Positions 17,157 through 25,884 of a stretch of DNA of 64,000 bases are shown here, piece after piece. How positions within the stretch are numbered: the stretch's first letter is position 1; each line of letters opens with the position of its first letter. Where the stretch lies: NCBI RefSeq assembly GCF_028829235.1, contig NZ_JAIWJY010000013.1, forward strand, positions 18,116 through 82,115, written 5' to 3'. Source of the stretch: Tenacibaculum larymnensis (GTDB lineage Bacteria > Bacteroidota > Bacteroidia > Flavobacteriales > Flavobacteriaceae). The notes under the pieces are model-generated. The model had not been told where the DNA came from. It saw only the letters and a program-made list of their open reading frames with translations, and made no database searches. The translations under genes and the position numbers were made by a program.

Positions 17157-17732
17157 TTAGGAAATGACAACCTCTTTTCGAATTCTGCTTAGCGATTCAG
17201 CAGCTATACCAAGAAAACTAGCAATTTGATATTGAGGAGCTCTCAAAACAATTTTTTTATCGTAATTTATAATAAAATCTAGATACTTTTTCTTAGCCGA
17301 TTTTGTTTGCATAGTTAGAGCTCTTTGTTGTGCGCAAAGGTGATTTCGCTCAGCTAAAACTCTACCAAATTTCTCGAAATTAGGAGATTCTTTATATAAT
17401 TGAGTTAAACTATCAAAAGAAATTTTATAAACTACGCTATCTTCAATGGCCTCTAGAAACTCAAGAGAAGGAGTTTGGTATATAAAACTATCAAAAATTG
17501 TTATAAACTGTTTATCACAAGAAAAATAGGTTGTAAACTCTTTACCTTCTATATTTTTAAATGTTCTAAAAAAACCAGATTCAATAAAGTATAAATCCTT
17601 CGCTTTTCTCCCTTCTTTAATAACTAATGTTTTTGCTTTGTATTCTTTTCTTTCTAATCGATTATAAAATACTTGAAATTCATTTTCAGTAAGTCCAATT
17701 AAGTCATGTAGCAATCTTTTGAGTTCGTTCAT
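17157..17732 (-). CDS. Crp/Fnr family transcriptional regulator
   Basis: 191 residues: an N-terminal cyclic-nucleotide-binding-like beta-roll (VIKEGRKAKDLYFIESGFF, TTYFSCDKQFITIFDSF) and a C-terminal winged helix whose recognition helix is in QIASFLGIAAESLSRIRKE. The conserved RxA/S phosphate-cassette residues of CRP are not evident, so it probably does not bind cAMP in the classical way. No FeS cysteine cluster is visible, so it is not an FNR oxygen sensor. It may control the SMP-30-like gene 66 bp downstream; that is inferred from position. Confidence 0.87.
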   Translation of the reverse strand: MNELKRLLHDLIGLTENEFQVFYNRLERKEYKAKTLVIKEGRKAKDLYFIESGFFRTFKNIEGKEFTTYFSCDKQFITIFDSFIYQTPSLEFLEAIEDSVVYKISFDSLTQLYKESPNFEKFGRVLAERNHLCAQQRALTMQTKSAKKKYLDFIINYDKKIVLRAPQYQIASFLGIAAESLSRIRKEVVIS

Positions 17733-17833
17733 TTTTTAATATAAAGTTCAATTAACAGCGAAGTTATCTAAAGTAAGGCTAAGAATCAAACTAATTTTTA
17801 AGGGTTTAAAGTTAAAGAAGTTCAATTAAAACG

Positions 17834-17841
17834 TATCTTTG
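17834..17841 (+). promoter_or_regulatory. -7 box of rimO
   Basis: TATCTTTG, an exact TAnnTTTG match 20 bp before the rimO start codon, in the divergent region with the Crp/Fnr-type gene. Confidence 0.6.
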
Positions 17842-17860
17842 CACACCGAATTTTTATAGT

Positions 17861-19213
17861 ATGCGTACCAAAACAACAAAACAAAACAAAATTAACGTAG
17901 TTACTTTAGGTTGCTCAAAAAACGTTTACGATAGTGAAGTGTTAATGGGGCAGCTAAAAGCCAATGGTAAAGAAGTGGTTCATGAAGATGAAAATGACGA
18001 TGGTAATATTGTAGTAATTAATACATGTGGTTTTATCGGTAAAGCCAAAGAAGAAAGTGTAGAAACTATTTTACACTACGCACAGAAGAAAGAAGAAGGT
18101 GAAGTAGATAAAGTGTTTGTTACCGGTTGTTTAAGTGAGCGTTACAAACCAGATTTAGAAGCTGAAATAACGAATGTAGATCAGTATTTTGGTACTCACG
18201 ATTTACCAAACTTATTAAAAGTTTTAGAAGCTGATTATAAGCATGAGTTAATCGGTGAGCGTTTAACTACAACTCCAGAGCACTATGCCTATTTAAAAAT
18301 TGCAGAAGGTTGCGATCGTCCGTGTTCGTTTTGTGCCATTCCGTTAATGCGTGGTAAACATAAATCTACTCCAATAGAAGATTTGGTTACCGAAGCTACA
18401 AAGTTGGCGGAAAAAGGTATCAAGGAAATCATGTTAATAGCACAAGATTTAACTTATTACGGATTAGATATCTATAAAAAGCGTGCTTTAGCAGATTTAT
18501 TAAAAGAATTGGCAAAAGTTGATGGAATTGAATGGATTCGTTTACACTATGCCTTTCCAACTGGTTTTCCAATGGATGTGTTAGAAGTAATGAAGGATGA
18601 GCCAAAAGTTTGTAATTATTTAGACATTCCATTACAGCATATCAATACGGAGATTTTAAAATCGATGAAGCGTGGTACAACGCATGAAAAAACGACTTCA
18701 TTGATTCACAAATTCCGAGAAGCAGTGCCAAATATGGCAATTCGTACAACGTTAATTGTTGGATATCCAGGAGAAACTGAAGAACAGTTTCAAGAATTGA
18801 AAGATTGGGTAGAAGAGATGCGTTTTGAGCGTTTAGGTGCTTTTGAATATTCGCATGAAGAAAATACTGGAGCGTATGTTTTAGAAGATGATGTTCCTGC
18901 TGATGTAAAGTTCAGACGTGTAAACGAAATTATGGAAGTACAGTCTCAAATTTCTTGGGAATTGAATCAAGAGAAAATAGGAAAGACGTTCAAATGTTTA
19001 TTCGATAGAAAAGATGGAGAATACTATTACGGACGTACTGAGTTTGATTCTCCAGATGTAGATAATGATGTAATTGTGGATGCTCGCGAGCATTATATCA
19101 AATTAGGAGAATTTATAGATGTTGAAATTTTTGATGCTGGTGATTTTGATTTACACGGAAAACCAGTAGTAAAACAAGAAAGGCCAGTTCCTTTAAATCA
19201 AAAGAAGAAATAA
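17861..19213 (+). CDS. rimO: Ribosomal protein S12 (Asp89) methylthiotransferase
   Basis: 450-residue radical-SAM methylthiotransferase. The N-terminal UPF0004 domain opens with VVTLGCSKNVYDSE, the typical RimO motif, and includes the other cluster cysteines in NTCGFI and VTGCLSERY. The radical-SAM cluster is CDRPCSFC, and a C-terminal TRAM-like domain follows. GCSKN rather than a MiaB-type motif favours RimO. It modifies uS12. In many Bacteroidota rimO lies close to ftsY; here about 4.8 kb of unrelated genes separate them. Confidence 0.94.
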   Translation: MRTKTTKQNKINVVTLGCSKNVYDSEVLMGQLKANGKEVVHEDENDDGNIVVINTCGFIGKAKEESVETILHYAQKKEEGEVDKVFVTGCLSERYKPDLEAEITNVDQYFGTHDLPNLLKVLEADYKHELIGERLTTTPEHYAYLKIAEGCDRPCSFCAIPLMRGKHKSTPIEDLVTEATKLAEKGIKEIMLIAQDLTYYGLDIYKKRALADLLKELAKVDGIEWIRLHYAFPTGFPMDVLEVMKDEPKVCNYLDIPLQHINTEILKSMKRGTTHEKTTSLIHKFREAVPNMAIRTTLIVGYPGETEEQFQELKDWVEEMRFERLGAFEYSHEENTGAYVLEDDVPADVKFRRVNEIMEVQSQISWELNQEKIGKTFKCLFDRKDGEYYYGRTEFDSPDVDNDVIVDAREHYIKLGEFIDVEIFDAGDFDLHGKPVVKQERPVPLNQKKK

Positions 19214-19216
19214 AAT

Positions 19217-19242
19217 CAAACCTGCTAAAAGCAGGTTTTTTT
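19217..19242 (+). terminator. Terminator after rimO
   Basis: AACCTGC-TAAAA-GCAGGTT stem-loop followed by a run of T. Confidence 0.88.
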
Positions 19243-19257
19243 ATGCATATTTGCTGT

Positions 19258-20016
19258 ATGAAAAAAGCTTATTTTAACTGGAGTTCTGGAAAAGACTCTT
19301 CATTAGCATTATACAAAATATTACAGCAAAAAGAATACGATGTGCAAAAGTTGATAACGAATGTAAATCAAGACTATCAACGTGTTTCAATGCATGGTTT
19401 GCATGAAGATTTGTTAGATGCACAGGCTGAAAGTATTGGAATCCCTTTAGAAAAAATATATTTTCCCGCTGAAGTTACAATGGATTTGTACAATCAGAGA
19501 ATGAAGGAGAAAACGGCTGAGTTAAAAGATGCAGGGCTTGTAAATGGTATTTTTGGAGATATTTTTTTAGAGGATTTAAGAGCTTATCGTGATTCGAAAC
19601 TGCAAGAAGTAGGAATTACAGGTGTGTATCCGTTATGGAAACAAGATACAAAGGAATTGCTTCGCGAGTTTTTAGCTTTAGGTTTTAAAACGATTACTGT
19701 ATGTGTCAATGCAAAATTGTTAGGAGAAGAGTTTGTAGGGAGAGTTATTGATGAAGACTTTATCAATGAGCTTCCTGAAGGAGTAGATGTTTGCGGAGAA
19801 AATGGTGAGTTTCATACCTTTTGTTATGACGGACCTATTTTTAAGAAACCAATAGAATTTGAAATAGGAGAGAAGGTGTTGAAATCGTATACTTTGCATA
19901 AAAGTGAAGATGACAATTGTTATCAAGATTCAAAGAAAACTAAGAAAACAGAGGAAAGCACCACTAAAAACTATGATAGAAGTTTTTGGTACTGTGATTT
20001 ACTGTTAAAAAAGTAA
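19258..20016 (+). CDS. Diphthine-ammonia-ligase-like ATP pyrophosphatase
   Basis: 252 residues of the adenine nucleotide alpha-hydrolase (PP-loop) superfamily: FNWSSGKDSSLALYKI carries the SGGKDS-type ATP-binding loop, and FGDIFLEDLRAYRD and VCVNAKLLGEEFVGR are typical of the Dph6/MJ0570-related family. Bacteria do not make diphthamide, so its bacterial role is unclear. I use the ATG at 19258; the ATG at 19243 lies inside the rimO terminator's T-run and adds five residues without homology. The gene end overlaps the convergent DUF6122 gene by 12 bp. Confidence 0.82.
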   Translation: MKKAYFNWSSGKDSSLALYKILQQKEYDVQKLITNVNQDYQRVSMHGLHEDLLDAQAESIGIPLEKIYFPAEVTMDLYNQRMKEKTAELKDAGLVNGIFGDIFLEDLRAYRDSKLQEVGITGVYPLWKQDTKELLREFLALGFKTITVCVNAKLLGEEFVGRVIDEDFINELPEGVDVCGENGEFHTFCYDGPIFKKPIEFEIGEKVLKSYTLHKSEDDNCYQDSKKTKKTEESTTKNYDRSFWYCDLLLKK

Positions 20017-20388
20017 TTTGCTTATTGGTTCTAATAAATTTTTTGCTGGGGAATTTTCTAAGCAAGAGCTACAGGCGTTATACATAAATAAACAATCGAT
20101 AAAATCGGTTAGCATGTGTAGTAGTAACCCTAAACCGATAATGTTATAAGGTCTTTTTAAAAAAAGTAAGATAATATAAATTCCAATAGTATAGTAAGAG
20201 TGGAGTATATGAAAACCAAAACTACATCTGTTAGGGTCAAATACAGGACTTGCTAATAAGTGATCTACATCTACCAACATGGTAGCAAGTAGTAATAGCG
20301 CAATTTTTTTCCAGTTATTTTTAAAAAATAGATAGGCTATAATTACAGGGAAACCAAAATGTAAAAAGTAGTGAATAAATGTTTGCAT
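20005..20388 (-). CDS. DUF6122 family membrane protein
   Basis: 127 residues with four hydrophobic segments and conserved polar residues inside the membrane region: HYFLHFGFP, MLVDVDHLLASPVFDPNRC, FGFHILHSYY and HMLTDFIDCLF. The repeated His/Asp pattern resembles metal-dependent membrane hydrolases of the YdjM/LexA-binding type, and the family is listed as DUF6122; activity is not known. It is the last gene of a minus-strand run from lolD downwards and overlaps the end of the convergent PP-loop gene. Confidence 0.75.
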   Translation of the reverse strand: MQTFIHYFLHFGFPVIIAYLFFKNNWKKIALLLLATMLVDVDHLLASPVFDPNRCSFGFHILHSYYTIGIYIILLFLKRPYNIIGLGLLLHMLTDFIDCLFMYNACSSCLENSPAKNLLEPISKLLF

Positions 20389-20399
20389 TTGCTTAAAGC

Positions 20400-20960
20400 T
20401 TAAACCACTTCTTTTTCTAAAGCTAAAAAATGTGTGATTTCCGAGTTGTTATTGTTATGTAGTGGAATTATGTATAGTTCACATTTATAGGTAGATTTAT
20501 CTTTTCTGTAATTAATGATTACATCTTTAAATGGTTTTCCTTTTAAAAGTTTTGTTTGAATCCTTTTTCTAGTAGTTTCCTTTGTTTTTTCTCCTTGTAA
20601 AAAGCGTGGGGTTTTGTTTAATGCAAATTCTTTTTTGTAGCCCGTCATTTTGGTAAAACCATCACTTACCCAAATTATTTTCTTTTGTATATCGGTAAGA
20701 ACTAACGATTCATAATCGTTTTCTTTTATAATAGATGTAATGTTATTTTTCCAGTTGAAGCTTTTTGAAAATGTTTTTATAAGTTTTAAGTCACTGTATA
20801 GTTCTTTTTCAATAAATAAGTCTTGAATTCCCCAACTTAAAAGATTTATACTTTTTTTAGATGAAGGATTAAGGTCATCAGCAATTTTAATGTATTCTTC
20901 TTTGTCTAAATTTGATACATAAATATCTAAAGACATCATTTTATCAAAACTATTTTTCAT
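20400..20960 (-). CDS. PAS domain protein, LOV-like but without the flavin-adduct cysteine
   Basis: 186 residues from the ATG at 20960 (MKNSFDKMMSLDIYV). The longer frame to 21059 would overlap the upstream TIGR02757 gene and adds only a basic stretch. Residues about 85-185 are a PAS domain with WVSDGFTKMTGYKKEFA and TPRFLQGEKT. The second motif lies where LOV photoreceptors have GxNCRFLQG; here the reactive Cys position is proline, so no flavin-cysteinyl adduct can form. No kinase or output domain is attached. It may be a stand-alone signalling module with a partner elsewhere. Confidence 0.78.
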   Translation of the reverse strand: MKNSFDKMMSLDIYVSNLDKEEYIKIADDLNPSSKKSINLLSWGIQDLFIEKELYSDLKLIKTFSKSFNWKNNITSIIKENDYESLVLTDIQKKIIWVSDGFTKMTGYKKEFALNKTPRFLQGEKTKETTRKRIQTKLLKGKPFKDVIINYRKDKSTYKCELYIIPLHNNNNSEITHFLALEKEVV

Positions 20961-20991
20961 ACCTACTAAATAACTACTTTTTTTAGTAAAA

Positions 20992-21756
20992 CTAAAATTT
21001 TTCAAAAACCCCCAGACCAAATAAGGCAAAATCATATTTAACAGGGTCTTTTTTATCAAACTTTCTTAAAGTAACATCAAGTTCTTGAATGGCTTTCCAA
21101 TCGTTTTGTTTTCTAGTAAGAATTTTTAATTTTCGAGCAATATTTCCTGTATGTACATCTAGCGGACAGTGTAAATGCGCTGGTGAGTGTGTTTTCCAAA
21201 TACCTAAATCGACTCCAGTTGTATTATCACGAACCATCCAACGTAAAAACATGTTAATTCTTTTGGATGCAGAACCTTTTAAGGGGTCAGAAACATGTTT
21301 TAAAGTTCTTGATTGGTGTGGAATTTCAAAAAATACTTGTTTAAAGTTATGAATAGCATGCTGATAATTATCGGCATTATCTTTTGGTTGTAACACAGCT
21401 TCTAATCCACCATGATTTTGGTAGATGTTTTTTAACGATTGAACAAAGAGCTTAAAATCATCAGCATTAAACGTTCGGTGTACAAAACCGTCAAAATTAG
21501 CTAAATCTTCTTCAGAATGATTGAGAACAAAATCGTACGGAGAATTTCCCATTAAATCCATCATTTTATGGGAGTTGTTAATAATCATTTTACGGTTTCC
21601 CCAAGCAATAGTTGCAGCTAAAAAACCAGCGATTTCAATATCTTCTTTTACCAAAAATTGATGTGGAATTTGAATGGGGTCACTATCAATAAAATCTGGA
21701 TTATTGTATTGTATTACTTTTTCGTCTAAAAATTCTTTGAGCTCCTTTTTGTTCAT
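20992..21756 (-). CDS. TIGR02757 family protein
   Basis: 254 residues. Motifs recall the conserved Bacteroidota/Proteobacteria family TIGR02757: YNNPDFIDSDPIQIPHQF, FLAATIAWGNRKMIINNS, FVHRTFNADDF, and a helix-hairpin-helix-like C-terminus with PLDVHTGNIARKLKILTRKQ. The C-terminal pattern resembles HhH-type DNA glycosylases, but I see no firm catalytic assignment. It starts one base after the CPBP protease stop, so the two are translationally linked. Confidence 0.82.
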   Translation of the reverse strand: MNKKELKEFLDEKVIQYNNPDFIDSDPIQIPHQFLVKEDIEIAGFLAATIAWGNRKMIINNSHKMMDLMGNSPYDFVLNHSEEDLANFDGFVHRTFNADDFKLFVQSLKNIYQNHGGLEAVLQPKDNADNYQHAIHNFKQVFFEIPHQSRTLKHVSDPLKGSASKRINMFLRWMVRDNTTGVDLGIWKTHSPAHLHCPLDVHTGNIARKLKILTRKQNDWKAIQELDVTLRKFDKKDPVKYDFALFGLGVFEKF

Positions 21757-21757
21757 T

Positions 21758-22309
21758 TTATGCTAAATCTCCTGCAAAACTAAGCAAAACAAAGAAAGCA
21801 TTATAACAAGCGTGTAATAAGATACTCCATTGTAAACCAAAACGAACCCTGATAAACCCTAAATAACCACCTAATATAGTTTGTGGAGCTACTAGTATTG
21901 GTGCTAATAAAAGTACGTTGATGGTAACATTAAAGTTAGTTAAATGTACCAAACCAAAAAGTAGCGCAAATACATAAAAGGCTACTTTAAAAGTTTTTTT
22001 ACCATGAAATAAGGTGATTGGTGCTCTAAAAAATAACTCTTCAAATAAAGGAGCTAAAATGATTGTAAGAAAAGCAATAAACCATTTGGTATGCGCTTTT
22101 AGTAATTCTTCCATAGCATGTTCATTCATGTTTATCAAACCTAATTCTTGAACAAGAAGAAAAAGAGGTGATAATATTGCACCTGTAATAATGCTTATGA
22201 AAAGGAGGTGAAAGAATTTTTGAAACCGATATGAAATATCTTGGTTGGTATCTTCTTCTAAAACAGGATTTTTTAAATAAGTAACAAGTTCTTGAAAAGT
22301 TTCTTTCAT
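21758..22309 (-). CDS. CPBP family intramembrane glutamic endopeptidase
   Basis: 183 residues with about five membrane segments. It has the CPBP (Abi/Rce1-type) motifs: EExxxR in FEELFFR (Glu90, Glu91, Arg95), FGLVHLTNF with His122, and a second histidine in LLHACYNAFFV near residue 169. These make up the active site of Rce1-like proteases. In bacteria such proteins serve in protein maturation or bacteriocin self-immunity; nothing here indicates a bacteriocin. It lies 45 bp downstream of lolD on the same strand. Confidence 0.87.
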   Translation of the reverse strand: MKETFQELVTYLKNPVLEEDTNQDISYRFQKFFHLLFISIITGAILSPLFLLVQELGLINMNEHAMEELLKAHTKWFIAFLTIILAPLFEELFFRAPITLFHGKKTFKVAFYVFALLFGLVHLTNFNVTINVLLLAPILVAPQTILGGYLGFIRVRFGLQWSILLHACYNAFFVLLSFAGDLA

Positions 22310-22354
22310 GGGAGTGATTTATTAATTAGTAGTAAGAAACTTTAAATAGTTACA

Positions 22355-23017
22355 TTATTCAACAATAATTCCGTCTTTCATTGTAAGCGTTCTATCAGCC
22401 ATTTTTGCTAATTCTTTGTTATGTGTAACTAATACAAACGTTTGTCCAAACTCATCACGTAATTTAAAAAACAATTCATGTAAGTTTTTTGCTGAGGTAG
22501 AATCAAGGTTTCCTGAAGGTTCGTCAGCAAAAATAACAGAAGGTTCATTAATTAAAGCTCTGGCAACAGCAACACGTTGTTGCTCTCCTCCAGAAAGCTC
22601 GTTAGGTTTATGATTTTCTCTATGCGATAATTCTAAAAAGGCTAGTAATTCTTTGGCTCTTTTTTCGGTTTCAGTTTTTCCTTTTCCTCCTATAAATGCA
22701 GGAATACAAACGTTTTCTAAGGCTGTAAATTCTGGTAATAACTGATGAAATTGAAAAATGAATCCGATGTGTTTATTTCGGAACGCAGAAACTTTTGTGT
22801 CGTTTAAATCTTTGATAGAAACACCATCTACCAATAATTCGTAGCTCTGATCTTTTAATGGTTTATCTAAGGTTCCTAAAATTTGCAGTAAGGTTGTTTT
22901 TCCTGCTCCTGAAGGACCAACAATAGCTACAATTTCTCCTTTTTTTATATGAAGATCAACACCTTTTAATATTTCTACCTCTCCGTAATGTTTGTGGATG
23001 TTTTTAGCAACAATCAT
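22355..23017 (-). CDS. lolD: ABC transporter ATP-binding protein, LolD/MacB type
   Basis: 220 residues: Walker [11 protein letters not shown]-loop [18 protein letters not shown], signature [10 protein letters not shown] and Walker [14 protein letters not shown], with the LolD-like GPSGSGKSTLL..LGTLDKP context. It is the ATPase of a type VII ABC system that extracts lipoproteins from the inner membrane or moves other envelope substrates. The permease partner (LolCE) is not in this window. Upstream is a perfect hairpin that ends the DUF5916 transcript. Confidence 0.85.
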   Translation of the reverse strand: MIVAKNIHKHYGEVEILKGVDLHIKKGEIVAIVGPSGAGKTTLLQILGTLDKPLKDQSYELLVDGVSIKDLNDTKVSAFRNKHIGFIFQFHQLLPEFTALENVCIPAFIGGKGKTETEKRAKELLAFLELSHRENHKPNELSGGEQQRVAVARALINEPSVIFADEPSGNLDSTSAKNLHELFFKLRDEFGQTFVLVTHNKELAKMADRTLTMKDGIIVE

Positions 23018-23039
23018 AGTATTATTTTCTAAGTAACGA

Positions 23040-23086
23040 AAGTATAAAAAAGAAATCAGATAAGCTTTAATGCTTATCTGATTTCA
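23040..23086 (-). terminator. Terminator of the DUF5916 gene
   Basis: A perfect 14-bp stem (23052-23065 with 23072-23085, GAAATCAGATAAGC/GCTTATCTGATTTC) around a 6-nt loop. Read on the minus strand it is followed by TTTTTT, as expected for an intrinsic terminator. Confidence 0.88.
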
Positions 23087-23106
23087 AACAATACATAAAC
23101 GTGTAT

Positions 23107-25641
23107 TTAAATTATGTTTTTAATGTTGTTGTAATCGATAAAATAAACTAATCGAACTGAAAATCTATGCTGCATACTTTGATCAAAAAGTTTTGAGATG
23201 TTGTTTTTAAAATCAATGTTTGCAGGAGCAAAATCATGATCTGGCCTTATAGAATTTCTGTAGAAAAAGATTAATTGGCTACCTAGAGCAAATTGCCATT
23301 GATAGTTTAGATCTAAGTTCCAACTATTAAAGTTTTTATCGTGCTCTCCTTGGTAATTATTCTTTGTAAGTTCTCCGTTATCTTCATTTAAACTAAAATA
23401 CTTTCCTTGATATGGAACTTTACTCCAGTTATGTCTAAATGATAATGATACTGCAGATTTTGTACTAAAGGTATATTTTCCTGTTAAAGAATTGTCGTAT
23501 GTAGCCCAATCTCGTTGACCAAAAATAATATGATCTTTTAATGGTGCTAAAGAAGGTTTTTCTTGCACATCGTCTTCACTAACTTTTGTAACATATCCTT
23601 GATCGTTATTCGTTTTTCCATATCTGAAACCATAAATTAAAGAAAATTTGTTGGTAAAACGGTATCTAGGTGAAAATCTAAAGCCATAGTCTTCTTTAGG
23701 GTTGTCATTATAAAAGGTATAATACCAATTATAATCTATTGCAAACTTTTTTCTATAATCGGTAGATCCCCAATGGTTCACATTCAGCCTTTCAGGTCTG
23801 TTAAAGTAGATGCCACTTGTTGTTCCTTCTCTTGGTTCAAAAAAGTCTTTTCGTTCAGTGCTATAATTTAAGTTTCCTCCAAAGCTGAATCGGTTTTTGG
23901 TATCAGCCCAAAAAGATAGGCCAGCATTGGTACCAACATAAGTTCCTGGGTTATGCAAAAAGTTAAAGTTATAGTATATGTTGGCTCCGTAATTATTAAA
24001 TATTCCTTTAGGTTTTAACAAACGATAACCAACAAAACCGTAAATGGTTTGTTCATTATTACTAAAAAGAATCCCCATATCATTAGGGTTGTAGTCTTTG
24101 TTTTCAAAATTGTATCCAATTTCTCCACGCCAATTTCCAGATTGTTTACCTATACTGGTATCAAAAGCGTATCCTGTATTAGGGTTGTCTTCATCATCAG
24201 AAATATTACTCATTTTAAAGCTACCATCTATGTTATACTTACTTTCTTTGTCTTCAACATGCCAAATCAATCCAGTAACATTTGCATCTCTAAATCTTCC
24301 ATCACGAGTTACATTGGTATTGATTAAGGTTATCGCAGAGTTTTGATTAAACTGCTGATCTAGTACCATAATATTGTAGTTAGAAAACGGGTTTACTGTA
24401 GTTTTATAGGTACTAACATTACTAATAGTGTCTAATCCGTTAATTGTTTGCTCAGTTCTTTCAACAGTAGCTTCTGTTTTTTCGGTAATAGCGTTAAAAA
24501 AACCTACACCTAAACCTCCTTTAGTTCTTCCAGATATTTTTATGGCGTTTAGCATTTGAACTTTATCAGGAACATTTATAACTTCATCGTTTACTTTTTT
24601 TCCATCAGTAAATTCTTCATCATCTCTTCGTTCACCAGAAAATTGATCTATTGGTCTTCCTCCAATTCTTCTTGAATAAAATAAGCGCCCCTTACTAAAT
24701 AGTTCAGTTCCTTCAGTAAAAAACTGGCGTTGTTCTGTAAATTGTTGTTCAAAAGGACCAAGGTTTAAGGTAACATTATCAAAACCTACTTGGCTAAAAT
24801 CTGGAATTAAAGTAGCATCTAAGGTAAAGTTTTCTGTAATTCCATATTTTACATCCATACCTACACTCCAATCAAAATCGGTATTACCATCTTTAGTGGT
24901 AGTAGTTGCCGATGCGTATGGATAAAAGTTTAATCGAGTAGGAGGTTTTATGTTGGTGAAGTTTTCATATAAACCATCATATTGTGTCCAGTTTCCTTGT
25001 TGGTTATCAATATGATTCCATGTAAATTGAGCATTTAAATTCAATGCTTTTCTGTGGAAGTTAATTCCCCATGATTGAACTGGAACATTGGCAAAACGTA
25101 AAGCTCTGTAAGGAACCTTCATTTCTACAACCCAAGAGTCTTCATTAATACTAAAATCGCTATCCCATACAGCACTCCAGTTAAAATCTTCATTTCCGTT
25201 TGATACTTTTGAGTCTGCTTGCGCACCAGAACTGGTTACAATAAATTCAAAAGGATTTTGTCCATCATCGTTAGGGTTAATGGTTATTAAAAAGAAATCA
25301 CTGTTACCAATGTTGTCTCTGTTAGTAAACTCAGCAGGTATTTTAGATGGTTCTGGGTCGTACATTTTAGCGCTGATGTAAATAGCATTATCATCGTACA
25401 CTAATTTTACTACTGTTTTATGGGTGTCAGGTTCTGCTTTTCCGTTATCAGGACGCATCATTACAAAGTCTTTTGCGGCAGGAACATTTTTCCAGGCAGC
25501 ATCGTCTAATTTTCCGTCAATTTTTGGAGGTGAATCTACACGTATTACGTCTAGTTTTTTTCTATTTTGGTTAATTGTTTGGGCATTTGTAACTCCTATA
25601 AAGAAGAAACAGGTTGTAATAAATGCTAAAACTTTAAGCAT
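23107..25641 (-). CDS. DUF5916 domain protein with CBM9-like N-terminus
   Basis: 844 residues. A signal peptide (MLKVLAFITTCFFFIGVTNAQ) is followed by a carbohydrate-binding family 9-like domain at about 33-210 (PPKIDGKLDDAAWKNVP, VVKLVYDDNAIYISAKMYDP) and a long DUF5916 region with many alternating aromatic strands, typical of an outer-membrane beta barrel; the protein ends in a short strand-like segment. The likely location is the outer membrane. Members are common in Bacteroidota and of unknown function; sugar or polymer binding is suggested by the N-terminal domain only. It is monocistronic. Confidence 0.85.
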   Translation of the reverse strand: MLKVLAFITTCFFFIGVTNAQTINQNRKKLDVIRVDSPPKIDGKLDDAAWKNVPAAKDFVMMRPDNGKAEPDTHKTVVKLVYDDNAIYISAKMYDPEPSKIPAEFTNRDNIGNSDFFLITINPNDDGQNPFEFIVTSSGAQADSKVSNGNEDFNWSAVWDSDFSINEDSWVVEMKVPYRALRFANVPVQSWGINFHRKALNLNAQFTWNHIDNQQGNWTQYDGLYENFTNIKPPTRLNFYPYASATTTTKDGNTDFDWSVGMDVKYGITENFTLDATLIPDFSQVGFDNVTLNLGPFEQQFTEQRQFFTEGTELFSKGRLFYSRRIGGRPIDQFSGERRDDEEFTDGKKVNDEVINVPDKVQMLNAIKISGRTKGGLGVGFFNAITEKTEATVERTEQTINGLDTISNVSTYKTTVNPFSNYNIMVLDQQFNQNSAITLINTNVTRDGRFRDANVTGLIWHVEDKESKYNIDGSFKMSNISDDEDNPNTGYAFDTSIGKQSGNWRGEIGYNFENKDYNPNDMGILFSNNEQTIYGFVGYRLLKPKGIFNNYGANIYYNFNFLHNPGTYVGTNAGLSFWADTKNRFSFGGNLNYSTERKDFFEPREGTTSGIYFNRPERLNVNHWGSTDYRKKFAIDYNWYYTFYNDNPKEDYGFRFSPRYRFTNKFSLIYGFRYGKTNNDQGYVTKVSEDDVQEKPSLAPLKDHIIFGQRDWATYDNSLTGKYTFSTKSAVSLSFRHNWSKVPYQGKYFSLNEDNGELTKNNYQGEHDKNFNSWNLDLNYQWQFALGSQLIFFYRNSIRPDHDFAPANIDFKNNISKLFDQSMQHRFSVRLVYFIDYNNIKNII

Positions 25642-25852
25642 AGTTGATTGAGATATAGTATTAGTTGTTGGGCTAAATTATTATGATTAGGATAAATAAA
25701 TCACAAAATCATGTTAATTACGGTAAAGACCTGTTAAAAAAAAGAATGTGACACGTTGAAATGTTAAAAAAATGCAAAAATGAAAATTATAATAAAATTG
25801 ATTTTAATCATAAATTAAAGTACAATTTATAAGGTATTATAAATTGAATTTG

Positions 25853-25860
25853 TATTTTTG
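25853..25860 (+). promoter_or_regulatory. -7 box of sucC
   Basis: TATTTTTG matches TAnnTTTG and lies 24 bp before the ATG at 25885. It argues against the upstream in-frame ATG at 25858, which overlaps it. Confidence 0.6.
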
Positions 25861-25884
25861 TTCGACTTTAAAAATTCATATCTA

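Noticed and set aside
20400..20960. Blue-light LOV photoreceptor
   Set aside because: The adduct-forming cysteine is absent from the motif.
21758..22309. Bacteriocin immunity protein
   Set aside because: CPBP proteins can serve this role, but there is no bacteriocin precursor nearby and the gene sits in a housekeeping run with lolD.
24049..24346. Plus-strand ORFs opposite the DUF5916 gene
   Set aside because: They lie wholly inside a well-supported minus-strand gene, have no homology that I can recognise and no promoter or start context.
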